Below, piece by piece: positions 1 through 10,375 of a stretch of DNA of 64,000 nucleotides. The translations under genes and the position numbers were made by a program. This DNA comes from Microbacterium sp. (GTDB lineage Bacteria; Actinomycetota; Actinomycetes; Actinomycetales; Microbacteriaceae). Under the pieces are notes generated by a model, which searched no databases, was not told where the DNA came from, and saw nothing but the letters and a program-made list of their open reading frames with translations. Numbering within the stretch: position 1 is the first letter of the stretch; each line of letters begins with the position of its first letter. The stretch is from the NCBI RefSeq assembly GCF_031178445.1, contig NZ_JAPSIY010000011.1, forward strand, positions 24,717 through 88,716. The letters run 5' to 3'.

Positions 1-1
1 C

Positions 2-980
<979 letters not shown>

Positions 981-1007
981 TCCGCACCGACTTCTGAAGG
1001 AGACAGG

Positions 1008-1559
1008 ATGCTGAACGCTCTTGTCACACGCCTCGCGGCGGAGGAGACTCCCAACCCGCTGATCCCGGCGTGGTACGACATCGTATGGTCGGCGCTGTGG
1101 TTCGTCATCATCCTCGTGGTGGTGTGGAAGGTCGCCCTCCCGCGTCTGACCGCGATGCTCGACGAGCGCTCCGCCGCCATCGAGGGGAACATCGCCAAGG
1201 CCGATGAGGCGCAGAAGCAGGCCGAGGCGGCGCTGGAGGAGTACACCCGCCAGCTCGCCGAGGCTCGCACCGAGGCCGGTGAGATCCGCGAGGCCGCCCG
1301 TGAGGACGGCAAGAAGATCGTCGCCGAGGCCAAGGAGACCGCCTCTTCCGAGGCCGCGCGCATCACCGCGGCCGCGCACACGCAGATCGAGGCCGAGCGC
1401 CAGGCGGCGTTCGTTTCGCTGCGCAACGAGGTCGGCACGCTGGCGATCGACCTCGCCGGCGGCGTGGTCGGGGAGACGCTCTCCGACGACGCGCGTGCGA
1501 CGGCCGTCGTGGACCGCTTCCTCGCGGACCTCGAGGCCTCCGAGAAGGCAGCGCAGTAA
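1008..1559 (+). CDS. atpF: F0F1 ATP synthase subunit b
   Basis: Peripheral stalk subunit, 183 residues. One transmembrane helix (about residues 24-44, WSALWFVIILVVVW) is followed by a long charged, alanine/glutamate-rich coiled coil that dimerises and reaches up to the F1 head. The ATG is preceded by AAGGAGA at a good distance. The stop TAA shares its last A with the atpH start, implying translational coupling of the two stalk subunits. Confidence 0.97.
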   Translation: MLNALVTRLAAEETPNPLIPAWYDIVWSALWFVIILVVVWKVALPRLTAMLDERSAAIEGNIAKADEAQKQAEAALEEYTRQLAEARTEAGEIREAAREDGKKIVAEAKETASSEAARITAAAHTQIEAERQAAFVSLRNEVGTLAIDLAGGVVGETLSDDARATAVVDRFLADLEASEKAAQ

Positions 1560-2347
1560 TGGGCAGCGCGACCACTCAGGCACTCGCGGCATCCACGGAT
1601 GCGCTTGCCGCAGCGTCGGGACTCACCCTCGGCAGCGCAGCGGAGCTGTTCGCAGCGGCCCGCGCGCTGGGGGAGTCGTCCCAGCTGAGCGGCGCGCTGG
1701 CTGATCCCACGGCACCCGCCCAGGCCCGCACGGCACTCGTCGAAGGCGTGTTCGCCGGTGCCTCGGCGCCGGTGCGCGCGTTGCTGACGATCGTCGCCGG
1801 TGAGCGCTGGTCGAGCGCCGCGCAGCTCATCGACGGCGTCGAGGAGCTCGCGATCCGCACGGCCGCCATCGCCTCGCCGAAAGATGACGTCGCGTCGGAG
1901 CTGTTCGGCTTCTCGCGCGTCGTCGCAGCGAACCCCGAGTTCGAGCTCGCCCTCGGCAGCCGGCTGGGAGACGCCGCATCGAAGGGGGCGCTGGTCGAGA
2001 AGGTGCTCGGATCCTCCGCTTCGGCCGCAACCGTGCTGATCGCGTCAGCGCTGGTGCGCCAGCCGCGTGAGCGTCGCGTGCGCCAGCTGCTCAGCCGCGC
2101 GATCCGCATCGTGTCCGCCCAGGCCGGGCGCACGGTGGCCACCGTGCACACGGCCGTACCGCTCGCCGCGGCGCAGCAGACCCGTCTCCGCGATGCGCTC
2201 GCGCGTCGCTACGGAGGCGAGGTCTCGCTGAACCTGGTGATCGACCCCGCCGTCGTCGGAGGCCTGCGCGTGCAGATCGCCGACGACGTCATCGACGGCA
2301 GCATCTCCGCCCGACTCGCCGACCTTCGCCAGAAGCTCGCGAGCTGA
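1559..2347 (+). CDS. atpH: F0F1 ATP synthase subunit delta (long actinobacterial form)
   Basis: Stalk subunit that caps F1 and binds subunit b. At 262 residues it is about 80 longer than the E. coli protein. The first part is Ala/Ser-rich and helical; the C-terminal part (QAGRTVATVHTAVPL ... VIDPAVVGGLRVQIADDVIDGS) is the conserved OSCP/delta signature. Actinobacterial delta subunits are commonly enlarged, and in mycobacteria delta is fused to a second b-like segment; here b and delta are separate but overlap by one base. Confidence 0.95.
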   Translation: MGSATTQALAASTDALAAASGLTLGSAAELFAAARALGESSQLSGALADPTAPAQARTALVEGVFAGASAPVRALLTIVAGERWSSAAQLIDGVEELAIRTAAIASPKDDVASELFGFSRVVAANPEFELALGSRLGDAASKGALVEKVLGSSASAATVLIASALVRQPRERRVRQLLSRAIRIVSAQAGRTVATVHTAVPLAAAQQTRLRDALARRYGGEVSLNLVIDPAVVGGLRVQIADDVIDGSISARLADLRQKLAS

Positions 2348-2357
2348 CAACGATTTG

Positions 2358-2373
2358 GCGCGGGGAACCGCGC
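2358..2373 (+). other. GNRA-tetraloop hairpin between atpH and atpA
   Basis: Perfect 6-bp stem GCGCGG / CCGCGC closed by GGAA, a GNRA-type loop, in the 54-base gap between atpH and atpA. No T-tract follows, so it is unlikely to terminate. Its position is that of an mRNA-stability or translation-ratio element; the function is inferred. Confidence 0.55.
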
Positions 2374-2401
2374 GGACTCTCTCACATACAAAGGGAAGAC
2401 A

Positions 2402-4042
2402 ATGGCAGAACTATCGATCAGCCCCGACGTCATCCGTGACGCGCTGAAGGACTTCGCCGCCGCCTACGAGCCCACCGGGGCTGCGGCGACCGAGGTCGGC
2501 ACCGTCATCGACGCCGCCGACGGCATCGCGCACGTCGAGGGGCTGCCCGGTGTGATGGCGAACGAGCTCGTGACGTTCGGCGACGGCACTAAGGGCCTCG
2601 CGCTGAACCTCGACGAGCACGAGATCGGCGTCGTCGTCCTCGGCGACTTCACCGGCATCGAGGCGGGCCAGGAGGTCACCCGCACGGGCGAGGTCCTCTC
2701 GGTCCCCGTCGGTGACGGCTACCTCGGCCGCGTGGTCGACCCGCTCGGCAACCCGATCGACGGTCTCGGCGAGGTCGCGACCGAGGGCTCCCGCGAGCTC
2801 GAGCTGCAGGCGCCGGGCGTCATGCAGCGCAAGTCGGTCCACGAGCCGCTGCAGACCGGTGTGAAGGCCATCGACGCGATGATCCCCGTCGGCCGCGGTC
2901 AGCGCCAGCTCATCATCGGCGACCGCCAGACCGGCAAGACCGCGCTCGCGATCGACACGATCATCAACCAGAAGGCCAACTGGGAGTCGGGCGATGTCGA
3001 CAAGCAGGTGCGCTGCATCTACGTCGCGATCGGCCAGAAGGGCTCGACCATCGCCTCGGTGAAGGGCGCGCTCGAGGACGCCGGCGCGATGGAGTACACC
3101 ACCATCGTCGCCGCTCCGGCATCCGACCCCGCCGGCTTCAAGTACCTCGCCCCCTACACCGGCTCGGCCATCGGCCAGCACTGGATGTACGGCGGCAAGC
3201 ATGTGCTGATCATCTTCGACGACCTGTCCAAGCAGGCCGAGGCGTACCGCGCCGTGTCACTGCTGCTGCGCCGTCCGCCGGGGCGTGAGGCCTACCCTGG
3301 TGACGTCTTCTACCTGCACTCGCGTCTGCTCGAGCGCTGCGCGAAGCTGTCCGACGAGCTGGGCGCCGGCTCGATGACGGGTCTGCCGATCATCGAGACC
3401 AAGGCGAACGACGTCTCGGCGTACATCCCGACCAACGTGATCTCGATCACCGACGGACAGATCTTCCTGCAGTCCGACCTGTTCAACGCCAACCAGCGTC
3501 CGGCGGTCGACGTGGGTATCTCGGTGTCGCGAGTCGGCGGTGACGCACAGGTCAAGTCGATCAAGAAGGTCTCCGGAACGCTGAAGCTCGAGCTCGCGCA
3601 GTACCGCTCGCTCGAGGCCTTCGCGATGTTCGCGTCCGACCTGGACGCCGCCTCGCGTCGTCAGCTGGCACGCGGTGCGCGCCTGACCGAGCTGCTCAAG
3701 CAGCCGCAGTACTCGCCGTACCCGGTGGAGGAGCAGGTCGTCTCGATCTGGGCCGGCACCAACGGCAAGCTCGACGGTATCGAGGTCGAGGACGTGCTGC
3801 GGTTCGAGCGCGAGCTGCTCGACTACCTGCGCCGCAACACGAAGGTGCTGGACACGCTGCGTGAGACGAACGTCCTCGACGACGACACGATCGCCGAGCT
3901 CGAGAAGCAGACGGACGCGTTCGTCCTCGAGTTCCAGGGCGGCAAGGGCCACGCGATCGGCGCTCCCGGTCACGAGGAGCACGGTGCGGCCGAGGCCGAG
4001 GACGTGAACCAGGAGAAGATCGTCAAGGGCCGCCGCGGCTGA
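2402..4042 (+). CDS. atpA: F0F1 ATP synthase subunit alpha
   Basis: Non-catalytic nucleotide-binding subunit of the F1 head, 546 residues. The P-loop GDRQTGKT lies near residues 173-180, followed by the alpha signature ([20 protein letters not shown]). The C-terminus carries an acidic/histidine tail ([18 protein letters not shown]) beyond the E. coli end, a common actinobacterial extension. Starts at ATG after AAAGGGAAG. Confidence 0.98.
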   Translation: MAELSISPDVIRDALKDFAAAYEPTGAAATEVGTVIDAADGIAHVEGLPGVMANELVTFGDGTKGLALNLDEHEIGVVVLGDFTGIEAGQEVTRTGEVLSVPVGDGYLGRVVDPLGNPIDGLGEVATEGSRELELQAPGVMQRKSVHEPLQTGVKAIDAMIPVGRGQRQLIIGDRQTGKTALAIDTIINQKANWESGDVDKQVRCIYVAIGQKGSTIASVKGALEDAGAMEYTTIVAAPASDPAGFKYLAPYTGSAIGQHWMYGGKHVLIIFDDLSKQAEAYRAVSLLLRRPPGREAYPGDVFYLHSRLLERCAKLSDELGAGSMTGLPIIETKANDVSAYIPTNVISITDGQIFLQSDLFNANQRPAVDVGISVSRVGGDAQVKSIKKVSGTLKLELAQYRSLEAFAMFASDLDAASRRQLARGARLTELLKQPQYSPYPVEEQVVSIWAGTNGKLDGIEVEDVLRFERELLDYLRRNTKVLDTLRETNVLDDDTIAELEKQTDAFVLEFQGGKGHAIGAPGHEEHGAAEAEDVNQEKIVKGRRG

Positions 4043-4061
4043 TCGCCGGGGCAGGAGAATC

Positions 4062-6438
<2,377 letters not shown>

Positions 6439-6440
6439 TC

Positions 6441-6701
6441 ATGGCGCTGAACGTGCACCTCGTCTCCGCCGAGGCGGAGGTCTGGTCCGGTGAGGCCAGC
6501 CTCGTCGTGGCGAAGACCGTCGAGGGAGAGATCGGCATCATGGCCGGTCACGAGCCGGTGCTCGCGATCCTCGCCAAGGGCGAGGTGCGGATCACCGAGC
6601 CCGACGGCACGAAGATCATCGCCAGCGCCCAGGACGGCTTCCTGTCCATGGAGGGCGGCGACGTGACGATCGTGGCCGGCAACGCCGCGCTCATCGCCTG
6701 A
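6441..6701 (+). CDS. atpC: F0F1 ATP synthase subunit epsilon, short form
   Basis: Rotor-foot subunit, only 86 residues. The ATG at 6441 begins MALNVHLVSAEAEVWSG, the first beta strand of the family; an in-frame ATG at 6408 lies inside atpD and is rejected. The sequence covers the N-terminal beta-sandwich and stops at GNAALIA, so the C-terminal two-helix domain that inhibits ATP hydrolysis in many bacteria is absent. Last gene of the operon, followed by a strong terminator. Confidence 0.95.
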   Translation: MALNVHLVSAEAEVWSGEASLVVAKTVEGEIGIMAGHEPVLAILAKGEVRITEPDGTKIIASAQDGFLSMEGGDVTIVAGNAALIA

Positions 6702-6713
6702 CACACGTCACAG

Positions 6714-6753
6714 AACGCGCCCGTTCGGCCCCCGGGGGCCGAACGGGCGCGTT
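6714..6753 (+). terminator. atp operon terminator
   Basis: Perfect 20-bp inverted repeat (AACGCGCCCGTTCGGCCCCC and its complement) starting 12 bases after the atpC stop. The tract after it (CCGGTTT) is only weakly T-rich. The strongest hairpin in the window. Confidence 0.9.
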
Positions 6754-6771
6754 CCGGTTTCGAAGAGAGCA

Positions 6772-7512
6772 ATGAAGATCCTCCTCCCGCCGTCCGAGAC
6801 CAAGCATCCCGGCGGCACCGGCGCATCCCTCGAACTCGGAGACCTTGCTCTGCCGTCGTTGCGTGCGGAGCGCGAGGCCGTCTTGGACGCGCTGACAGCG
6901 CTGGCATCGGACCTCTCCGTCGCCCAGCGGGTGCTGAAGCTCAGCGATCGTCAGACGGGCGAGATCGAGCACAACCGGATGCTGCGCACGGCGCCGACCA
7001 TGGCCGCGGTGGATCGCTACACCGGGGTGCTGTTCGATGCGCTCGATGCCCAGGGGCTCGATCGTGCCGCACGTCGCTGGCTGGGGGAGCACGTGCTCAT
7101 CCATTCTGCTCCGTTCGGCCCCGTCGGCGCCCTGGATGGCATCCCTGCGTACCGGCTCGCGGCCGGCACGTCGCTGCCGGGTATCGCGCCCCTGCGCCGG
7201 CATTGGGCGGCGGCGACGACGAGGGCGCTGGAGGGCAGCGGATTCATCCTCGACCTGCGCAGCGAGGCCTACGTGGCCCTGGGGCCCGTCCCTGATTCGG
7301 TCCGATCGGCCTACGTTCGCGTCGTGACCGCGAACGGGCGCGCACTGAACCATTTCAACAAGAAGGCGAAGGGCGAGCTGGTGCGCTCTCTCGCGACGTC
7401 GCGCCCGCGCGTCGGGTCGTTGCCCTCCCTGCTGTCCTGGTCGGGTGGGGCCGGGATCGACCTGCGGACGACCCAGGATCAGGGGATTCTCGAGCTCGTC
7501 GTCCCGGTCTGA
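6772..7512 (+). CDS. yaaA: YaaA/DUF328 family peroxide-stress protein
   Basis: 246-residue YaaA family protein. The E. coli homolog limits free iron and oxidative DNA damage under peroxide stress; the biochemical mechanism is still poorly defined. Seen here: the signature N-terminus MKILLPPSETK and the late HFNKKAKGE motif, both hallmarks of the family, with no signal peptide or membrane segment. It has its own Shine-Dalgarno (GAAGAGAG) just after the atp terminator, so its promoter is either inside the terminator region or it relies on readthrough. Confidence 0.88.
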   Translation: MKILLPPSETKHPGGTGASLELGDLALPSLRAEREAVLDALTALASDLSVAQRVLKLSDRQTGEIEHNRMLRTAPTMAAVDRYTGVLFDALDAQGLDRAARRWLGEHVLIHSAPFGPVGALDGIPAYRLAAGTSLPGIAPLRRHWAAATTRALEGSGFILDLRSEAYVALGPVPDSVRSAYVRVVTANGRALNHFNKKAKGELVRSLATSRPRVGSLPSLLSWSGGAGIDLRTTQDQGILELVVPV

Positions 7513-7575
7513 GTCGCTCGCACGATGGGGAGTATCATCCGTCTCGGGCCGTTGCCGCCGGGTGACGCGCTTCGC

Positions 7576-7581
7576 TAGTGT
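7576..7581 (+). promoter_or_regulatory. Candidate -10 (TAGTGT) for the repeat-tailed membrane protein
   Basis: TAGTGT 41 bases before the ATG at 7623. It would give a leader of about 35 nt carrying the TAGGAGG ribosome site. No clear -35 box. Confidence 0.4.
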
Positions 7582-7622
7582 GGTCACGCGACGCAGACCT
7601 GCGCTCGCTCGATAGGAGGCTC

Positions 7623-8390
7623 ATGTACGACTATTACGACGGTAGTGCGATTGCGGTGCTGCTCGCGTTGAGCGGCTTCCTGTTCGTGCTCGGCATCGCC
7701 AGCTACGTCATCGGGTCGTTCTTCCTGATGAAGATCTTCGAGAAGGCGGGTGTGCAGGGCAAATGGCGCGCCTGGGTGCCGGTCTACAACTTCCTCGTCC
7801 TCGCGAAACTCGGCGACGTCTCGCCCTGGGTCGTTCTCGTCGCACTGGTGATCAATGTGATCCCGGTCCTGAACTACATCGCCTGGATCGCATGGATCGC
7901 CGTGCTCGTCATGGTCATGTGGCGGGTCGGCCTGAAGCTGCAGAAGGAGCCGGTCTGGGTCCTTCTCATGCTGATCCCCGGGATCGGCTTCCTGATCTGG
8001 TCGGGCATCCTCGCTTTCGACAAGTCGCGCTGGAACCCGAACATCGCACCGGCGCCGTGGGGCGCCAACGCGTTCTTCGGCGATCGCACCGTGTGGGACG
8101 GGATCCCGGTGCAGCCCTCGCAGGGCGCGGCACCGCAGACTCCCGGATACGGGGGTCCGCAGGGCTACGCGCAGCCGCAGCAGCAGGGCTACGCTCCGCC
8201 GCAGCAGCAGGGCTACGCTCCGCCGCAGCAGCCGGGTTATGCTCCGCCTCAGCCCGGGTACGGCACCCAGCCGCCCGCCCCGGGATCGCCGGTGCCCCCG
8301 CAGGCCACGCCTCCGGCACCGCCTGCCACGCCTCCGGCCCCTCCGGCACCTCCGGCGCCCCCGACGGATCCGAATCGACCGCCGGTGTGA
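7623..8390 (+). CDS. DUF5684-like membrane protein with Pro/Gln/Tyr repeat tail
   Basis: 255 residues. The start is ATG 7623 behind TAGGAGG; an upstream in-frame ATG at 7578 lacks a ribosome site. The N-terminal half has about four hydrophobic helices with the family pattern FEKAG...WVPVYNFLVLAKLG, which resembles DUF5684 membrane proteins. The C-terminal 90 residues are cytoplasm-like low complexity: three 8-residue units (QQQGYAPP type) encoded by 24-bp tandem repeats, then alternating Pro/Ala. Function unknown; the tail may be a multivalent binding region. Not in an obvious operon, and a hairpin follows it. Confidence 0.8.
   Translation: MYDYYDGSAIAVLLALSGFLFVLGIASYVIGSFFLMKIFEKAGVQGKWRAWVPVYNFLVLAKLGDVSPWVVLVALVINVIPVLNYIAWIAWIAVLVMVMWRVGLKLQKEPVWVLLMLIPGIGFLIWSGILAFDKSRWNPNIAPAPWGANAFFGDRTVWDGIPVQPSQGAAPQTPGYGGPQGYAQPQQQGYAPPQQQGYAPPQQPGYAPPQPGYGTQPPAPGSPVPPQATPPAPPATPPAPPAPPAPPTDPNRPPV
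8178..8249 (+). repeat. Three 24-bp tandem repeats in the membrane-protein tail
   Basis: Units 8178-8201 and 8202-8225 are identical (24/24); the third, 8226-8249, differs at 4 bases. Each encodes an eight-residue QQ(Q/P)GYAPP unit. Confidence 0.9.
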
Positions 8391-8406
8391 GCTGAGCTGC
8401 ACTGAT

Positions 8407-8442
8407 CCGAGAGGCCCTCGACGTTCGTCGGGGGCCTCTCGG
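8407..8442 (+). terminator. Hairpin terminator after the repeat-tailed membrane protein
   Basis: CCGAGAGGCCC pairs with GGGCCTCTCGG around a short loop; no real T-tract. It lies just before the aldo/keto reductase promoter. Confidence 0.7.
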
Positions 8443-8457
8443 CGTCTGGGGATTCGA

Positions 8458-8463
8458 TACGGT
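8458..8463 (+). promoter_or_regulatory. Leaderless -10 (TACGGT) for the aldo/keto reductase
   Basis: TACGGT is followed by GGAGAC and then the ATG at 8470, so the +1 would fall at or next to the A of the start codon. Confidence 0.55.
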
Positions 8464-8469
8464 GGAGAC

Positions 8470-9453
8470 ATGGCAACCTCCCAGCGTCGCGTCGGCGCAT
8501 CCGGTCTCGTCGTATCCGCCGCAGGGCTGGGATGCAACAACTTCGGGCGCGCCGGAACGGCGACAGAGACGCTCGACGGCACACGAGAGGTGATCGACGC
8601 CGCGCTGGCGAACGGAGTGTTCTTCTTCGACACCGCCGATATGTACGGGGCGGAGCCCGGTGCCAGCGAGTCACTGATGGGCGAGGCGCTGCAGGGCAGG
8701 CGCGACCGGGTGGTGCTCGCCACGAAGTTCGGACATGAGCGCGACATGGGTTACGGCTTTCCGGGAGGCCGGGGCTCCCGGCGTTACGTGCGGCTCGCCG
8801 TCGAGCAGTCTCTGCGCCGGCTGCGAACGGACTGGATCGACCTCTATCAGCTGCACCTGCCCGATCCGGAGACGCCGATCGCCGAGACGATCGATGCGCT
8901 GCACGAGCTGGTCGACGAGGGCAAGATCCGCTACTACGGCCACTCCAACTTCGACGGCTGGCAGATCGCCGAGGCCGAGTTCACCGCCCGCGCACGCTCG
9001 ACGGGGCGCTTCATCTCCGCACAGAACCACTACTCTCTGCTGGCGCGGGCCTCCGAGCGCGAGGTGCTGCCGGCGACGAACAGGTACGGCTTGGGCTTCC
9101 TGCCGTACTTCCCCCTGAAGAACGGTCTGCTCACGGGCAAGTTCACCCGCGAAGGCGGACCTGCGGAGAGTCGGATCATGGGTACCCGCCGCCACATCTG
9201 GGCCGATGCGCCGTGGGACGCGCTCGAGGCATACGAGGCCTTCTGCGCAGGGCGCGGTGTCACCATGCTCGAGGCCACCTTCGGCTGGCTGCTCGCGCAG
9301 CCCGGCGTGTCGAGCGTCATCGCGGGAGCGACCAGCGCCGCGCAGGTGGAGTCCAACGCTGCGGCCGCCGACGCCTGGAAGCCCTCGCAGGACGACCTCG
9401 CCGAGATCGACCGGCTTTTCCCGCTGCCCGAAGACCCTGCGGCGCAGATGTGA
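8470..9453 (+). CDS. Aldo/keto reductase
   Basis: 327-residue NADPH-dependent TIM-barrel oxidoreductase. The tetrad can be placed: Asp and Tyr in FFDTADMYGAEP, Lys in VLATKFG, His in LYQLHLPDPE. The C-terminal cofactor-binding part includes SSVIAGATSAAQVESN. The start at 8470 (MATSQRRVGASGL) fits the family N-terminus and the promoter geometry; the longer frame from 8239 is spurious. Substrate not predictable; the closest well-known relatives are the YajO/Tas-like group. Confidence 0.9.
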   Translation: MATSQRRVGASGLVVSAAGLGCNNFGRAGTATETLDGTREVIDAALANGVFFFDTADMYGAEPGASESLMGEALQGRRDRVVLATKFGHERDMGYGFPGGRGSRRYVRLAVEQSLRRLRTDWIDLYQLHLPDPETPIAETIDALHELVDEGKIRYYGHSNFDGWQIAEAEFTARARSTGRFISAQNHYSLLARASEREVLPATNRYGLGFLPYFPLKNGLLTGKFTREGGPAESRIMGTRRHIWADAPWDALEAYEAFCAGRGVTMLEATFGWLLAQPGVSSVIAGATSAAQVESNAAAADAWKPSQDDLAEIDRLFPLPEDPAAQM

Positions 9454-9466
9454 TGCCGGATTCCAC

Positions 9467-9472
9467 TACGAT
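9467..9472 (+). promoter_or_regulatory. Candidate -10 (TACGAT) for the PP2C gene
   Basis: TACGAT about 54 bases before the GTG at 9526. The implied leader of about 46 nt holds a CGGAGA ribosome site. No -35 evident. Confidence 0.4.
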
Positions 9473-9525
9473 GAGTCGGTATCCCTCGACCTCGATCGAG
9501 GCCCCCCGCCCGACGGAGACCGCCC

Positions 9526-10317
9526 GTGCCTGAGACGACGACGCACACGCACAGCGTCAGCGATGATCTTCGGCTGGAATGGGCAGGAGTGACCGACCGC
9601 GGCCGCCGGCGCGAGAACAACCAGGATGCGTTCCTGGCGCGCTTCCCCCTGTTCGTCGTCGCAGACGGCATGGGTGGCCACGCAGGCGGCGAGATCGCGA
9701 GCCAGAGCACCATCAGCCGGCTCGAGGCGCTGGTGGACGACGGCACGGTATCCGCGCGCGATCTCGAAGAGGCGCTGCAACTCGCCGTGGACGACATCCA
9801 CGAGCATCCGGAGACGACCGACGAGGGGACCGGGACGACGCTCACCGGCGTGTTCCTCGACCGCGATGAGGGCGAGTGGCGCTGGATCGCGCTGAACATC
9901 GGCGATTCGCGGGTGTATCTGAAGCGCGGTGAGCGTCTCATCCAGGTCACCACGGATCATTCGGTCGTGCAGGAACTCATCGCCTCCGGCAAGATCAGCC
10001 CCGAGGAGGCGGACGGGCACCCCTACAGCAACGTCATCACCCGCGCGGTCGGTGCCAACGAGCTCCTGCCGCCGGACTACGTCTCCGTCGACGTGCAGGA
10101 CGATGACCGGCTGGTCATCTGCTCCGACGGTCTGACGAAGGAGCTCACCGACTACGGCATCCTGCACTTCCTGCGGGAGAATCCCGATCCCGGCGCCGCG
10201 GTGGACGCCATGCTCGAGGCGGCGCTCGAGAACGGCGGGCGGGACAATGTGACCCTGATCGTGCTGCGCGTCATGACGGGGGGATCGTCCTCCACAGAGG
10301 CCGATTCCGGCGACTGA
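9526..10317 (+). CDS. PP2C-family Ser/Thr protein phosphatase
   Basis: 263 residues, a stand-alone metal-dependent phosphatase with no membrane segment. Metal-binding motifs are in order: RENNQDAF, VVADGMGGHAGG, GTTLTGVF, ICSDGLTKEL, GGRDNVT. GTG start behind CGGAGA. Such phosphatases normally reverse PknA/B-type kinases, but no kinase gene lies in this window. It sits 58 bases upstream of the FtsK/EccC-like ATPase in the same direction, which suggests joint expression or control of that complex by phosphorylation (inference). Confidence 0.93.
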   Translation: MPETTTHTHSVSDDLRLEWAGVTDRGRRRENNQDAFLARFPLFVVADGMGGHAGGEIASQSTISRLEALVDDGTVSARDLEEALQLAVDDIHEHPETTDEGTGTTLTGVFLDRDEGEWRWIALNIGDSRVYLKRGERLIQVTTDHSVVQELIASGKISPEEADGHPYSNVITRAVGANELLPPDYVSVDVQDDDRLVICSDGLTKELTDYGILHFLRENPDPGAAVDAMLEAALENGGRDNVTLIVLRVMTGGSSSTEADSGD

Positions 10318-10375
10318 GCCGCTCTTCCTGTGGACGGAGCCGTCCCAGGGTCGACGATGCGATCGAATCGTCCGT

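Noticed and set aside
8178..8249. CRISPR-like array
   Set aside because: Contiguous 24-bp in-frame coding repeats without spacers.
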